Assembly: GCA_009869945.1 (NCBI GenBank)
Contig: WIXG01000669.1
Location: 1-27,711 of the forward strand
Source of the DNA: Mesaphorura yosii
Taxonomy: Eukaryota; Arthropoda; Collembola; Poduromorpha; Tullbergiidae
Direction: 5' to 3'
Length of the DNA: 27,711 nt
This document shows positions 9,504 to 18,867 of this stretch, in pieces. The notes under the pieces are model-generated. The model made no database searches, was not told the DNA's origin, and worked only from the letters and a program-made list of their open reading frames with translations. Within the stretch, counting starts at the first letter, position 1; every line of letters begins with the position of its first letter. The translations under genes were made by a program, and so were the position numbers.

Positions 9504-9911
9504 GTTACGCGGTGACTGTCAGTTACTGCTCACTATAGACTCCGGTAGAGCGATCATAGTCCAATTCCCCTCCCCCCCCCCCGAGATTCTGCGTATATCG
9601 TGACAAAATTGGTCATTTCGAAGTTGAAAAAGTGGAAATAAATGTGAGGGCGCTTCCCGAACTGGATTTTATGCACGATTCTGGTGTAATTTCCTTAGTC
9701 TGGCTGATCACTTTCACATTCTTCGATTATCTAATCAGAATCACGTGTCGGAAGTGCAAAAATGCAAACCCGATACCAAATTGCAAACCGCAGCGGGTCA
9801 AGCGAATTCAAAATTGCGAAATTAATTTGCATTCGCATTCTGCACTTCGCGGAGTGACAAACTGTAAATTTGCCAGTGACTCGTATATCTTGCGGTTTGT
9901 TTGTACACAAA
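9504..9911. other. Non-coding stretch with an 11-C homopolymer
   Basis: Mixed sequence containing C11 at 9572-9582 (preceded by C4 and T) and several TTGCAAA/TGCAAAC words at 9755-9790. No gene recognised until the ATG at 9912. Confidence 0.55.
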
Positions 9912-10192
9912 ATGCGCTTCCGTGGCTTCCTTTTTCTCGCAGTTGTTGGGCTTCAATCATCTGCGTGGGGCTCTGGAGCCGGCGGAGGAATCCCTCACCT
10001 ACCCGCACAGCGGTTTGGCACTATGGGCCTCTAAGCCGTTGGATAAGTCACCCTTGGCCTGCACCAAGACACGCCCCCGTACAGATATCGACAGCCGAAC
10101 CACGTGAATCCGGCGGGCACGGTGGCGTACGGAGGTGGCAACGCCTTCAGGAACTTGAGCAACCTCCCCCAAGGGCCAACACGGCAGCTTGA
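9912..10192 (+). pseudogene. Small secreted Gly/Pro/Gln-rich protein, interrupted
   Basis: ATG 9912 opens with a clear signal peptide (MRFRGFLFLAVVGLQSSAWG) followed by SGAGGG and PHLPAQRFGT. Two stops in the same frame (TAA 10032-10034 and TAA 10044-10046) interrupt it, after which the same frame resumes as TPPYRYRQPNHVNPAGTVAY, GGGNAFRNLSNLPQGP and ends at TGA near 10200. No canonical intron removes both stops. It looks like a cuticle/silk-like or other low-complexity secreted protein; no family recognised. Confidence 0.38.
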
Positions 10193-10243
10193 GTCTTCTT
10201 GAGGAGGTTCGAGCTCCCTGCGGCCGTTCTGGGTCCTGAGTGA

Positions 10244-10375
10244 TTTCGCGTAACCTGGAGCCGAACACGTGTAGAGCTTTTGCTCGCCGGGGTTTTTGAT
10301 GTATTGGATCAAACTCGCCTTGCAGGAAAGAGTCTTCTCACACTTCTCGCACTCGTGACTCGGCTTGTTGCTTCT
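10244..10375 (-). pseudogene. Degenerate C2H2 zinc-finger fragment
   Basis: Minus frame reads SHECEKCEKTLSCKASLIQ, then YIKNPGEQKLYTCSAPGYAK. The C-x2-C, the 12-residue loop and a GE-K linker of a C2H2 array are visible, but the first finger has Tyr in place of its first His (LIQYIKN) and the second has Pro-Gly-Tyr in place of the second Cys. It is a scrap of about 1.5 fingers and cannot bind zinc normally. Confidence 0.42.
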
Positions 10376-10840
10376 GTCCTTACCATCGTCAAGTGAAAAT
10401 GTCACAATAAAATAAATGCAAGAGACAGCTTTAAAAGAGGGGAGTTGTAAAAAAATAAATTGACTTTCAGATTGAATGTTTCTTCCTTTCAAACGGCCCG
10501 AATTGAGTCTTTGTTATGCATTCGACAAATTTTTGTCTTCGTAATCCTCATTTTGTGAATGTGGCTTTAAATTGCTAGAACTGGGCCTAAATTAGTCACT
10601 TGTGCACGACACATTTCAGATTGACTGAGGTTGATGCTTCCATTATAATAATCTAGCCCACTCTGTTAGATTTACAACTCATTGCACCACAGTATAAATA
10701 CACAAAATTAAATTATGATTTGTCATTTGATTGTCGAATAAATACTACTATCAGTGTGAAAAATTGCAACTACTTGTATTCAGTTCAAATGCACGCAGAT
10801 GTTGACTTCCCTGACTTTACTCGCACTGATAAGATAAGCT
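10376..10840. other. Upstream region of the RNase H-like gene
   Basis: AT-rich, no coding frame. It holds the TATA box at 10693-10700, an AATAAATA word at 10736-10744 and an arthropod initiator-like tatcagtg at 10749-10756. Confidence 0.5.
10693..10700 (+). promoter_or_regulatory. TATA box (TATAAATA)
   Basis: A consensus TATAAATA lies 140 bases before the ATG of the membrane/RNase H-like gene, at a suitable place for a short 5' UTR. A TCAGTG initiator-like word follows at about 10751. Inference only. Confidence 0.45.
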
Positions 10841-12110
10841 ATGGCACAACAAACTCAGCAGGATGACAATGTCCTGCTCACAATTCAACCAAATGTACAA
10901 GTCCTGAACCAAGTCACGAACACACGTCCAAGCATGGAGCTCCTTCTCACCGTTGGGGCGACCGCCATCGGCCTACTCCTGTTGGCGGTCCTTCTGTTCA
11001 CATGTACATGGTGCAGTTGCCCCAATTCAGAGAGCCAGAGCCATCCGGACTTAGAAGACGTGTACGCGTATGAAGAAGCACCAGCTCATCCTCGCAACGT
11101 TTACGAAATCCGTCCGCGTTCCCGCTCATTTAGACCGATCCGACAAAGCCTGCCGCAGACCCACGTCTTTCATGAGTCTGAGCCGCCATCACGTCAAAAC
11201 TCCGCCATTCGTCAGACTCGACTGCGCGCACTCCCTCGACCTTACTCGGTGCCAGCACCCAAAACACACTTCAAGGACGCCAAACAAGAAGCCTACGAGA
11301 CTCGGAAGCGAGAGATTGAAGCTCTGGTCCGTGCCGAGCAGGACGACCTGTTGCATGAGTTGGTGCTGAGTAATGGGCAAGCGCCTTCACCACTCGCACA
11401 AGGCAAGTATGGACTCCTCATCGCTGCCGATGCCACTCCGAAGCAAGCAGGAGGGTACTGTGTTGACCTCTGCCATAAGACCAGCGCCTACTACTCCCTG
11501 CCCTTGACCCAACTCCCTTGGTCTATGGCGCCTACGGAGATCGACAACCTTGCCGGTGATGCGGATGAGTTTGAGATGAAGAATCTGCTCTTTGCAATTC
11601 TACTGTGGCTGCCAGACATACGGAAATTCACAAAGAGACCAAAAGCAAAACGGAAAGGAGCGAAGCGCGTTCTTGTATGCACAGACAACTTCGCATGTCG
11701 CAAGCCGGACAACGAGTACGGCCAGCGTGTCACGGCCTTCTTGACCCACTTGAGGCAGTGCGAGGGCGTGCTGATAGATTCGAGAGTGTTTGGCACCAAT
11801 GAGCCCAATCTTCGGAAGCATGCGGCGTTCTTGAAACCTGCGGATGATTTGTCGAGGAATTGTACGACCGAAGCGAAGCGGTTCCTGACGCAGTTGTATG
11901 GGATTCCAGTAGACAGAATTGCTCCAATTGAGGTACATTTCATTTCCACTGAATGTTAATCATGGGCCTAATGATAAGTTATTGCAGGTGCGAGCTAATG
12001 TGATCCACCATCGTCTGACGGAGGAATGTGGATCATGCGGGTTTCAGATCGAACACTCACCGTCACTCAAGAGCTTTCGCTTTGATTATGAGTCACCTGA
12101 CTCAGAATGA
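10841..12110 (+). CDS. Membrane-anchored protein with retroelement-type RNase H-like domain, 404 aa
   Basis: CDS join(10841..11932, 11988..12110); the 55-bp intron has GAG|GTACAT and ATTGCAG|G and joins in phase 0. Residues 33-57 are one hydrophobic membrane segment (GATAIGLLLLAVLLFTCTWC), followed by a Cys cluster, an Arg/Pro-rich linker (85-145), a charged helix (145-170) and a folded domain at 188-345. That domain has the RNase H order of retroelement reverse transcriptases: LLIAADATP (Asp197), EFEMKNLLFAILLW (Glu245), VLVCTDNFAC (Asp282), VFGTNEPNL then ADDLSRN (Asp335). All four acidic positions are kept. There is no reverse transcriptase, protease or integrase nearby, and the frame is intact, spliced and preceded by a TATA box, which suggests a domesticated gene. 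The closest relatives by wording are DIRS/Ngaro or gypsy RNase H domains. The last exon (ECGSCGF) is cysteine-bearing. Function unknown. Confidence 0.62.
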
Positions 12111-12923
12111 ACTGTTTGAGCATAAGGACTTTACAAGATATCAAATCAAATTCTACATATTTATTGATCGAGTATTCAACAATTTGTATTTTTATCCAAT
12201 TACACTTACAATTGCAATTAATTAAAACGACTACTTTACTTGTACAAAGTTCCGAATCGGTCTCTTCCCAGGCGGCAGATGCAGGATTTGATTGCTTAGT
12301 AAAATTGGAATTGCTGACGAATTCTCACTCTAAATCGACGTCAAGAAGAGTTGCAGTTCACTTTAATCTTTTTAGCTTTTGCATTTTCAATTCGTGATTC
12401 ATCTTGCATCAGCAATTGGCAGCTAGTCTTTCGTTCGTTGTCTAAAATTTTCATTCATTTTCTGCACTCACAAAAGAGTCAAGTCAATTTTTTGTCTCTT
12501 TAATTTTATTGTAAAACTGTTGATTCTTGAAGCGAAAATAAAGTGAGAAGTAAATCATTTTCGAGTTCCTGAGTCAAAGTTATTCGTCGGTGGATACTCA
12601 GGCAGCATTCATCGAAAATCGAACCTCCAGTCATTTCCTACAAAGTGAAGAGCGCCGAGACGGGTAGTATTGGAGGAGCCTTCAACACTCACCAATGTTA
12701 CTGAGTTACTGCATTGCAATGTAATACAAACTGTAACTGGTCAACATTCATTGCATAATAACCATAATGATGATGATGGACAGCGAGCATCCTGCATCCA
12801 GAATTCAATTGGCTTCGACCTTGGAAAGATTATAGAATCATTCACTGTGACTGTGACTGCCACACAGTCTCTTCACTCGCTGTCGCTGAGTGACTGTGAC
12901 GTGACTACCTGTTGCCTGTCAAA
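12111..12923. other. Intergenic region before the P450 gene
   Basis: AT-rich 3' part of the previous gene, then about 350 bp upstream of the P450. A cluster of TGACT/GTGAC words (gtgactgtgactgcc, gagtgactgtgacgtgac) sits at 12846-12905, directly before the P450 start. One open frame (12,670-12,945) runs through it but has no protein-like wording. Confidence 0.5.
12537..12542 (+). terminator. Polyadenylation signal AATAAA (candidate)
   Basis: First AATAAA after the stop of the RNase H-like gene, 427 bases downstream. It could serve that transcript. Confidence 0.35.
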
Positions 12924-14575
12924 ATGTGGCTCCTTTACGCGCTGATAGTGCTTCTGGCCATCTTTCTGGTCATTCGTCGCTACATTTATGGCAACGACGA
13001 TTACTGGCCAAGCCGCGGCGTGCCTTACGTCCAAGGAGGTGAAGTCGCTTCATTTTGGGACCGAGCCCTTATCCGCATCCCGTTTCACGAGATGGACTAC
13101 AGAATGTACAACGCACTGAAGTCAAAAGGCTGCGGGGCCGGTGCTGCTGCTGCGGCTCCATTTGGCGGATTCATGGAGCTTCGCAACCCCCACGCATTCA
13201 TCATTGATCCGGATTTGATTAAGAACGTCCTGGTCAAGGACTTTGACAACTTTACAAACAGACGCGCGTTTGGACCCCGTGAGGACCCGACCCTCTTCGG
13301 TAAGATGCTGATCAATATGGAGAGCCGGGAATGGAAAGATACGCGGAGTGCCATGAGCCCCACGTTCACTACGGGCAAGATCAGGCGAATGCACGCAATC
13401 TTTACCGAATCCAGCGCTCGAATAGTGAACTTCATACGGCAAGAAATTGGGATCGCAGGTGCAGGGGCTGAACTGGATCTCCAAGACGCGTGCTCACGTT
13501 TTACAATGGACGTGGTCGCCTCCAGCGCGTTTGGAATTGACTCCAACGTGTTCGAAGACAAAAACGCCCTGTTCTCGCGAATGGGCAAACGGTTTCTGGA
13601 TCAGTTCAAGGGATCAGGGATTTTCAGGATGTTTGTGGGCATATTTCTTCCGGCGCTGTTCAGCCGACTGGGTCTCAGCATGTTCGAACCGACCACGTTC
13701 AAGTTCTTTTCGGAGATGACCAAGCGAACCATGGAGCACCGCAAGCGGACTGGGGAGCGACGCCAGGATTTCCTACAGCTGCTGTTGGACGCTCGCGATG
13801 GCCAACTTACAGCGGAGGACGATGATGAGGCCATGCTTGGGGTTAAAGGAAAAGTGTCAGCAGTGGAATGGACCGACGACTTGATTCTGGCCCAGTCGTT
13901 GCTATTCTTCCTTGCGGGATTCGATACGACAGGTATGAGAGGTGACAGGCAAAGCACCGGCAAGTATTTCCCATTAGCATCGTCCGAATGATCTCTCTTT
14001 CTGTGACAGAATCTCTTCTGATGTTCGCCCTATACGAACTGGCCCTAAACCCAGAGATCCAGGAGCGACTTGCCTCAGAACTGGAGGAGATTGGTCAATC
14101 CGGGCTGACATTTGACGCCGTCAACCATCACGAGTACCTGGACATGGTCATTTCTGAAACACTCCGCAAGCACCCGCCGGGAGGACGACCGGAGAGGAAA
14201 TGCGCACGAGAGTACCAAGTACCTGGTACGAGCCACCGCCTTCCTGCCGGCCAAATCATCGGTGTTCCCATCTACGCAATACACCATGACCCGGAGTACT
14301 ACCCGGAGCCCCAGCGATTCGACCCTGAGAGATTCACTTCCGAAAATAAAAAGAAGCGGAATCCGTACACGTACATGCCGTTCAGTCTTGGTCCGCGCAT
14401 GTGCATCGCTCAGCGATTTGCGATCATGGAGGGCAAGACCGCCATCGCGCACTTGGTCCGCAATTTCCGGATTGAGCCGTGCAGCAAGACAACCATTCCG
14501 ATGGAGTACGCCATTTCGCCGGTCATGAAGCCAAAACATGGAATGTGGCTCAAATTGTCGTTAAGAAAGAATTAA
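12924..14575 (+). CDS. Cytochrome P450, CYP3 clan (CYP6/CYP9-like), 524 aa
   Basis: CDS join(12924..13932, 14010..14575); a single 77-bp intron (ACAG|GTATGA ... TGACAG|A) splits the I-helix codon after GFDTT. The N-terminus is a microsomal anchor (LLYALIVLLAIFLVIRRYIY). Family marks: C-helix WKDTR, I-helix AGFDTT (about 331-336), K-helix ETLR (386-389), PERF motif FDPERF, and the haem loop FSLGPRMCIAQRFA with Cys468 as the iron ligand. The haem loop has Ala where most P450s have Gly (C-I-A), as in CYP9-like enzymes. It would be an NADPH-P450-reductase-dependent monooxygenase of the endoplasmic reticulum; CYP3-clan members commonly act on xenobiotics, but the substrate cannot be told. A run of Ala (GAGAAAAAPFGG) is inserted near residue 70. 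All essential residues are present, so it should be active. Confidence 0.92.
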
Positions 14576-14749
14576 AAGCTACATACTGTGCATACTTATG
14601 AATGAAAAATTTTGGTTGTTTTACTCATACACTCTACATGCATATATCTCGTTACAAGGAACATTCTTCTAATTGCGTCTAGCTGATAAGCTGCTATCGA
14701 TTTGATGACGCGTGTATGAGGACGGAGTTGCTGGCGGTTGACGGAGATA

Positions 14750-14768
14750 AGCTGAGCTTAGCTCAGCT
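14750..14768. repeat. Palindrome AGCTGAGCT-T-AGCTCAGCT
   Basis: Two 9-base arms, perfectly complementary, around a single T. It could be a binding site for a dimeric factor or a chance hairpin in the P450 3' flank. Confidence 0.7.
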
Positions 14769-15396
14769 CAGACTGAAGTAATAAACACAGAGTTCGCTTG
14801 TTGTACAGCCTACAGTGTGGTCCTCTTCGTTCTTAATTAAAATTACATACAATGGGGTCATTTCCGATTGCCAATTTCGCATATGGATCATCGCAAAGGT
14901 GTGCAGTGTGCGGCACACCGAGTCACAAAATTGCTGGTCAACTTGCTGGGAAATCAAGTAAATTGGAAGTGATTAACAATTAAAAAGTTAATTGGAAATC
15001 ATTTGCTTGTAACTGCATAAACTCGGTTCGAACGGCTCATTTGCTGCAAACTGCTTTCGGTTTTCACATGGTTTGTTTACCTTCGCTGTGTCTTAATGCA
15101 CCTGGCAGTTACAATCATATTCTTTGCGTTTTGGATGCTTTTAATTATGCTTTAACTCGTGTGTCAGCATGTACAATAGAAACTCATAGATAAAATACTC
15201 ATGTGTCATGTGTTGCATGCATCAAAGGAGTTAATACACCTCATATGAGTCGAAGTCGAAATTATGACTCAAGTCAACAGAATTTGCAAACATGCACAAG
15301 TACGTAGAACGAGAAGCGACGAAAGAAATACATTGATTTCATCAAGTGTATGTGTATTGAGATTGAATGCGCAGATGTTGCATTCAACGTGACTCA

Positions 15397-15410
15397 TTAA
15401 TACGTATTAA
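15397..15410. repeat. 14-base perfect palindrome TTAATACGTATTAA
   Basis: Self-complementary over all 14 bases, 222 bases before the DUF4419 start; follows directly on a TGACTCA word (15,391). Confidence 0.75.
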
Positions 15411-15631
15411 CGAATGAATCACTTCTACTTGCGAGCACAACGAATTATTCATACTCGTATTCTTATTACTTTGCAACTTTCCTACTATGTCATTTTAGCA
15501 TCTCGTCATTTCATACTCGCTGCTGGCACTAAAGCGATTCTCGACTCAGCGTCAGTTTGCAAAATAGTGCAGAAGAAAAGAGAAGCGCTCGCGTTCCTGT
15601 GTTGATTTTTGACAAATTGACTCAAAAAGAA

Positions 15632-16708
15632 ATGACGGACACAACCTTGCCCGCGAGTGCACTTCCACACCTCACGACATTCTCCGTCGCCAATGTCAGT
15701 TTGGAACGCGTCAACCGCAAGCGGCATCTGTCCGTCGCTTCCGGCAGCCCATTGGTAAGCACTCTCCACGCATACCAGCATGCTGGTGCTGGGAAGTTCA
15801 TCCAAGGCACCCAGTTTCCCCAGGACACTTCTCTACCATCTGAAAACGGGTTCGTGTACGCGGTCACTGAGGCTTACAACCACCATCATCACTTGATCAT
15901 GCGACCAGATGACGTTTGGCTGGCCATCATGACCCAATTCTCTTTTTACATCAACAAGGAAGCGGAGAAATATCGAAACCACTTTGTAAACTTTGATGGC
16001 AAGAAGGAGTTGACCGTTTATGCTCCGGGCACGCTGTTCACAGCTTCATACGAGACTTTGGTGAATTTAATGGAAGCAGAAATACACAAGAATCTCGTGG
16101 ACGGAGCTGTTCGTGCTTGGATCATACCCAACTTTTCCACAACTACGCCTGGTGATCGTGTAGTGGCAGGCGTCGTGTTTATGGCTGCCATGAAAAAGTA
16201 CTTTGACTACAAATTCTACCTTTGTTGTGGAATTCCCACGGTTACGTTGGATGGAACTGTCGAAGATTGGGCAGAGATACGGCGGCGAATGGAGAAACTG
16301 GACGAATACGGACTGCAGGAGTGGACGGGGCTCCTACGGCCGATCCTGGACCAATTTGTGAGGGCGAAGCGTGGAAAGGTGGATCTTGACTTTTGGAATC
16401 GTGTGTGCCACTATTCTGGAGGTGGATCAGGCCCAAGTTATTTAAGCGGATGGATCACGGCATTCTGTTATTTCGACGCTGAAGGAAACAATCCTGGGAA
16501 AACCTGGTCTGGAGGGGAATGGCAACGAATTGATACGAATGACATTCCACCTGGAATTGTGGAAGTTGATGTGCTGGTGGATGACAACGGTAAAGAATAC
16601 AAAACGGTCATGTTGGCTGGACACATGGCGCAGGAAGTTGCTCAAGATCAAGTTTCAATCGCACCAAAAGCCGGGTGGGCCATTTGCTTGAAGAAATCAC
16701 AAAATTGA
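15632..16708 (+). CDS. DUF4419 family protein, intronless, 358 aa
   Basis: Start chosen at ATG 15632 (MTDTTLPASALPHL); the open frame extends upstream only through non-ATG codons. The family blocks are in order: GFVYAVTEAYNHHHHLIMRP, DDVWLAIMTQFSFYIN, KKELTVYAPG, AWIIPNFSTTTPGDRVVAGV, KKYFDYKFYLCCGIPTVTL, EDWAEIRRRMEKL, GGGSGPSYLSGWITAFCYFD and a closing PKAGWAICLK. This is a full-length DUF4419 protein, a family of unknown function that is abundant in fungi and found in scattered bacteria and animals. The conserved His-rich block and the WIIPNFSTTT/CCGIP blocks suggest an enzymatic core, but no catalysed reaction is known. No signal peptide or membrane segment, so cytosolic. The lack of introns, in a window where neighbours have short introns, fits retroposition or an old transfer, but neither is shown. 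A poly(A) signal follows at 16,821. Confidence 0.88.
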   Translation: MTDTTLPASALPHLTTFSVANVSLERVNRKRHLSVASGSPLVSTLHAYQHAGAGKFIQGTQFPQDTSLPSENGFVYAVTEAYNHHHHLIMRPDDVWLAIMTQFSFYINKEAEKYRNHFVNFDGKKELTVYAPGTLFTASYETLVNLMEAEIHKNLVDGAVRAWIIPNFSTTTPGDRVVAGVVFMAAMKKYFDYKFYLCCGIPTVTLDGTVEDWAEIRRRMEKLDEYGLQEWTGLLRPILDQFVRAKRGKVDLDFWNRVCHYSGGGSGPSYLSGWITAFCYFDAEGNNPGKTWSGGEWQRIDTNDIPPGIVEVDVLVDDNGKEYKTVMLAGHMAQEVAQDQVSIAPKAGWAICLKKSQN

Positions 16709-16791
16709 GACCCAGACTGGCTATCAGAATGTTTGAGTACCAGTAAATTGTATTGTAGTAGAATTTACTTGACTTTTCTTCCAATTTTTGT

Positions 16792-17063
16792 TTATAACAA
16801 CTTGAGCAATCGGTTAATTGAATAAAACCAATTTGGATTAAAGTATTTCTGATCGACTCCTTCGCTCGGCTCATGGATGCCCTGCTCCCTGTCGAGCTGT
16901 CCCCAAAACTCTGCTTCCGTTGATATTTGTCGAATGTTATGATCGGCTCTCCTGGCCGTCCGAAGACGGTCGCCACGAATTTGCTGGATGGACACGGTTG
17001 TGTTGGATGGATTGGTCGGCTAGACGTGAACGTCGCGGTCCCGCTCGAAGACCGTCTCACCAG
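16792..17063 (-). pseudogene. Unrecognised protein-like remnant
   Basis: A higher-GC island. On the minus strand a frame reads ETVFERDRDVHV, then one TAG, then NPSNTTVSIQQIRGDRLRT, ADHNIRQISTEAEFWGQL and DREQGIHEPSEGVDQKYFN before a stop. Wording is protein-like and the single TAG looks like a nonsense change. Two other frames are also open here, so the frame choice is not certain. No family recognised. Confidence 0.28.
16821..16826 (+). terminator. Polyadenylation signal AATAAA
   Basis: 112 bases after the DUF4419 stop; the likely 3' end signal of that transcript. Confidence 0.6.
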
Positions 17064-17768
17064 CACACCAATTAGAGCAAGTAATTAAAAGTTAAGTTCA
17101 AGTTCTCCTTACAATGTTCAGTGAATGATCTGTCAATTTATTTTTAAACGACTGGATTGAAACATGTTTGTCGATAGTACAATTATTCCATTCCAATGCA
17201 CCGAAGTACGAGATGCATTTCGCGATATTTGCGGGAAGATTTTCGTTACAACCTGTGCCGTGAACACACACCTAAGGTTTACTCGAGCTACACTCCGTTA
17301 AGTGCAAGGACTGTGTTATCACCACAACGACCACAACGACCACAATTCCCTGCGTTATCACGATTAGTCTGCACGTGCCGCCCCACGAAAGGAGTTAACA
17401 AATTCAAAATGTGTGTCAATAAAATTATGTACTTTACGATTTGATTTGTTCGACTTGCTAATTCGTACGAGTACATTGCTGATGCTCTTGTATCCTTGGC
17501 CTTATCAAAGTCCTAGTCGGTGTTGTGGTTGCTTCGAGTGCCCTAACTGCATGTTAGCATAGTATTCAGTGCACAACATCAAGAGCCTTTTCGTGCTGTT
17601 GAGCACTGAATCCTGCTGAAATATTGAAGGGGTTCTCAAAATAAACTCCACCTCGCGGGCACAGCAATATGAAGGCAGAAGACTCATGACTTTCGAAACT
17701 TCACAGTTGCACGTTTGCATACCTTTCGACGTCTGCACTCCTCGAACACAACTCCACAAACTTCGGAG
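17064..17768. other. Intergenic region before the zinc-finger gene
   Basis: No gene recognised. It contains a short repeat of CACAACGAC (17,323-17,346) and an open minus frame (to 17,505) that is only the shadow of the zinc-finger gene extended outward. Confidence 0.5.
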
Positions 17769-18836
17769 ATGGCCAGCAAACAAATTGCGCAGTACAAATT
17801 CGTGTCCGTTAAACTGGCCCGGCTCCGTATAAGTGAATTCCAGTGCACGGACTGCGCCAAGTATTTCTGCAGCGTCGAGAAACTCGCCGAACACGCAAAT
17901 CAACCCGACCACTGCCAAGCAAGAAGCGCAGCAGGTCCAGCCAGCAGCAGATGCACAGGGTTCCATTGCTCCTTGTGTTCTCAGTCCTTTTCTGGGAGAA
18001 ATGACTTCAACCGCCACAAAAAGGATGCCCACACGACATGCAAAGTCTGTGACCGCCGTTTTGCTTACATGTCGGCGCTGATTTCGCATGTGAAGAAGGT
18101 ACACTCTGGAGACAAGTTCAAGACTCACGTTTGCCCAACTTGCCAGAAGGGTTTTCACACACAATCCAAACTGGAACGACACGTTCGTGTTCACACGGGA
18201 GAGAAGCCCTTCGCCTGCACACTTTGTCAGGCGACATTTCCACAACGGGAAAATCTCCAAAATCACGTGCGGAGGCACACCGGAGAGAAACCGCACAAGT
18301 GCCCCATCTGCGGAAGGCGTTTCGGGGTGAGGGCGACCCTGACCTGCCACTCAGTTCTCCACAGCGAGCGGAAATCTTACTCGTGCCCAGTCTGTGCTGC
18401 TGTTTTGAGTTCGAAGCCATCCTTCCAAAAACATTTCAGACGCCACCGGCTCGAGGGTCGGAAGTTTGAATGCACTTTCTGCAAGAAGCTCTTCTTCACC
18501 AGCACAGAAATGTACATGCATATTCGGAGCCACCTAGGCGAGAAACCGTTCAAGTGTTCTCAATGCCCCCTCGAATACTTCAAGAAGGCCGATCTCACCA
18601 CACATCTTTGTCGTCACGCTGGAATTAAGCCACACGGGTGCGACGTGTGTGGAAAGCATTTCGTGGATGCAGGTGTTCGGAATAAGCATCTTAAGGTTCA
18701 CTCGGGCAACACACCGTTCAAGTGCAAGGAATGTGGGGTAGGATTTCGTAACAAGCGAGCCCTTGGGCGACACGACAATTTCGCCTGCTCCTGGCGAAGG
18801 AGGCACACAAAAGCAAGTGTATCTGAATTGACTTGA
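17769..18836 (+). CDS. C2H2 zinc-finger protein with eleven fingers, 355 aa
   Basis: Start at ATG 17769 (MASKQIAQYKF); no intron. Fingers in order begin at FQCTDC, FHCSLC, TTCKVC, HVCPTC, FACTLC, HKCPIC, YSCPVC, FECTFC, FKCSQC, HGCDVC and FKCKEC. The first is irregular (H-x5-H), the last is a C2HC type ending NFAC, and the nine between are regular. Canonical HTGEKP linkers join fingers 4-6 and HLGEKP joins 8-9, which is typical of arrays that wrap DNA. There is no BTB, KRAB or ZAD domain, so the protein is nearly all fingers; it is probably a nuclear sequence-specific DNA-binding regulator with unknown targets. A poly(A) signal follows at 19,111, and a decayed finger copy lies between. Confidence 0.9.
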   Translation: MASKQIAQYKFVSVKLARLRISEFQCTDCAKYFCSVEKLAEHANQPDHCQARSAAGPASSRCTGFHCSLCSQSFSGRNDFNRHKKDAHTTCKVCDRRFAYMSALISHVKKVHSGDKFKTHVCPTCQKGFHTQSKLERHVRVHTGEKPFACTLCQATFPQRENLQNHVRRHTGEKPHKCPICGRRFGVRATLTCHSVLHSERKSYSCPVCAAVLSSKPSFQKHFRRHRLEGRKFECTFCKKLFFTSTEMYMHIRSHLGEKPFKCSQCPLEYFKKADLTTHLCRHAGIKPHGCDVCGKHFVDAGVRNKHLKVHSGNTPFKCKECGVGFRNKRALGRHDNFACSWRRRHTKASVSELT

Positions 18837-18867
18837 CTAACCATCATTAAGCTTGAATGAATTGTAA

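Larger units (their letters stand above)
14576..15631. other. Intergenic region between P450 and DUF4419 genes
   Basis: AT-rich and without a recognisable gene. It contains an AATAAA at about 14,780 (possible P450 polyadenylation site), two palindromes listed separately, and AP-1-like TGACTCA words near 15,267 and 15,392. Confidence 0.5.

Noticed and set aside
9568..9582. C11 homopolymer as a structural element
   Set aside because: A simple homopolymer; may be an assembly-sensitive run but carries no further signal.
10031..10492. 153-codon minus open frame as a whole gene
   Set aside because: Only about 45 residues resemble zinc fingers and these are damaged; the rest is the shadow of the plus-strand secreted-protein remnant.
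12670..12945. Open frame overlapping the P450 start
   Set aside because: Repetitive Thr/Ser wording from the GTGACT-rich upstream DNA; most likely 5' flank or UTR of the P450.
17505..18350. Long minus-strand open frame of 281 codons
   Set aside because: It is the reverse shadow of the zinc-finger gene; it has no family wording, while the plus strand has regular C2H2 fingers.
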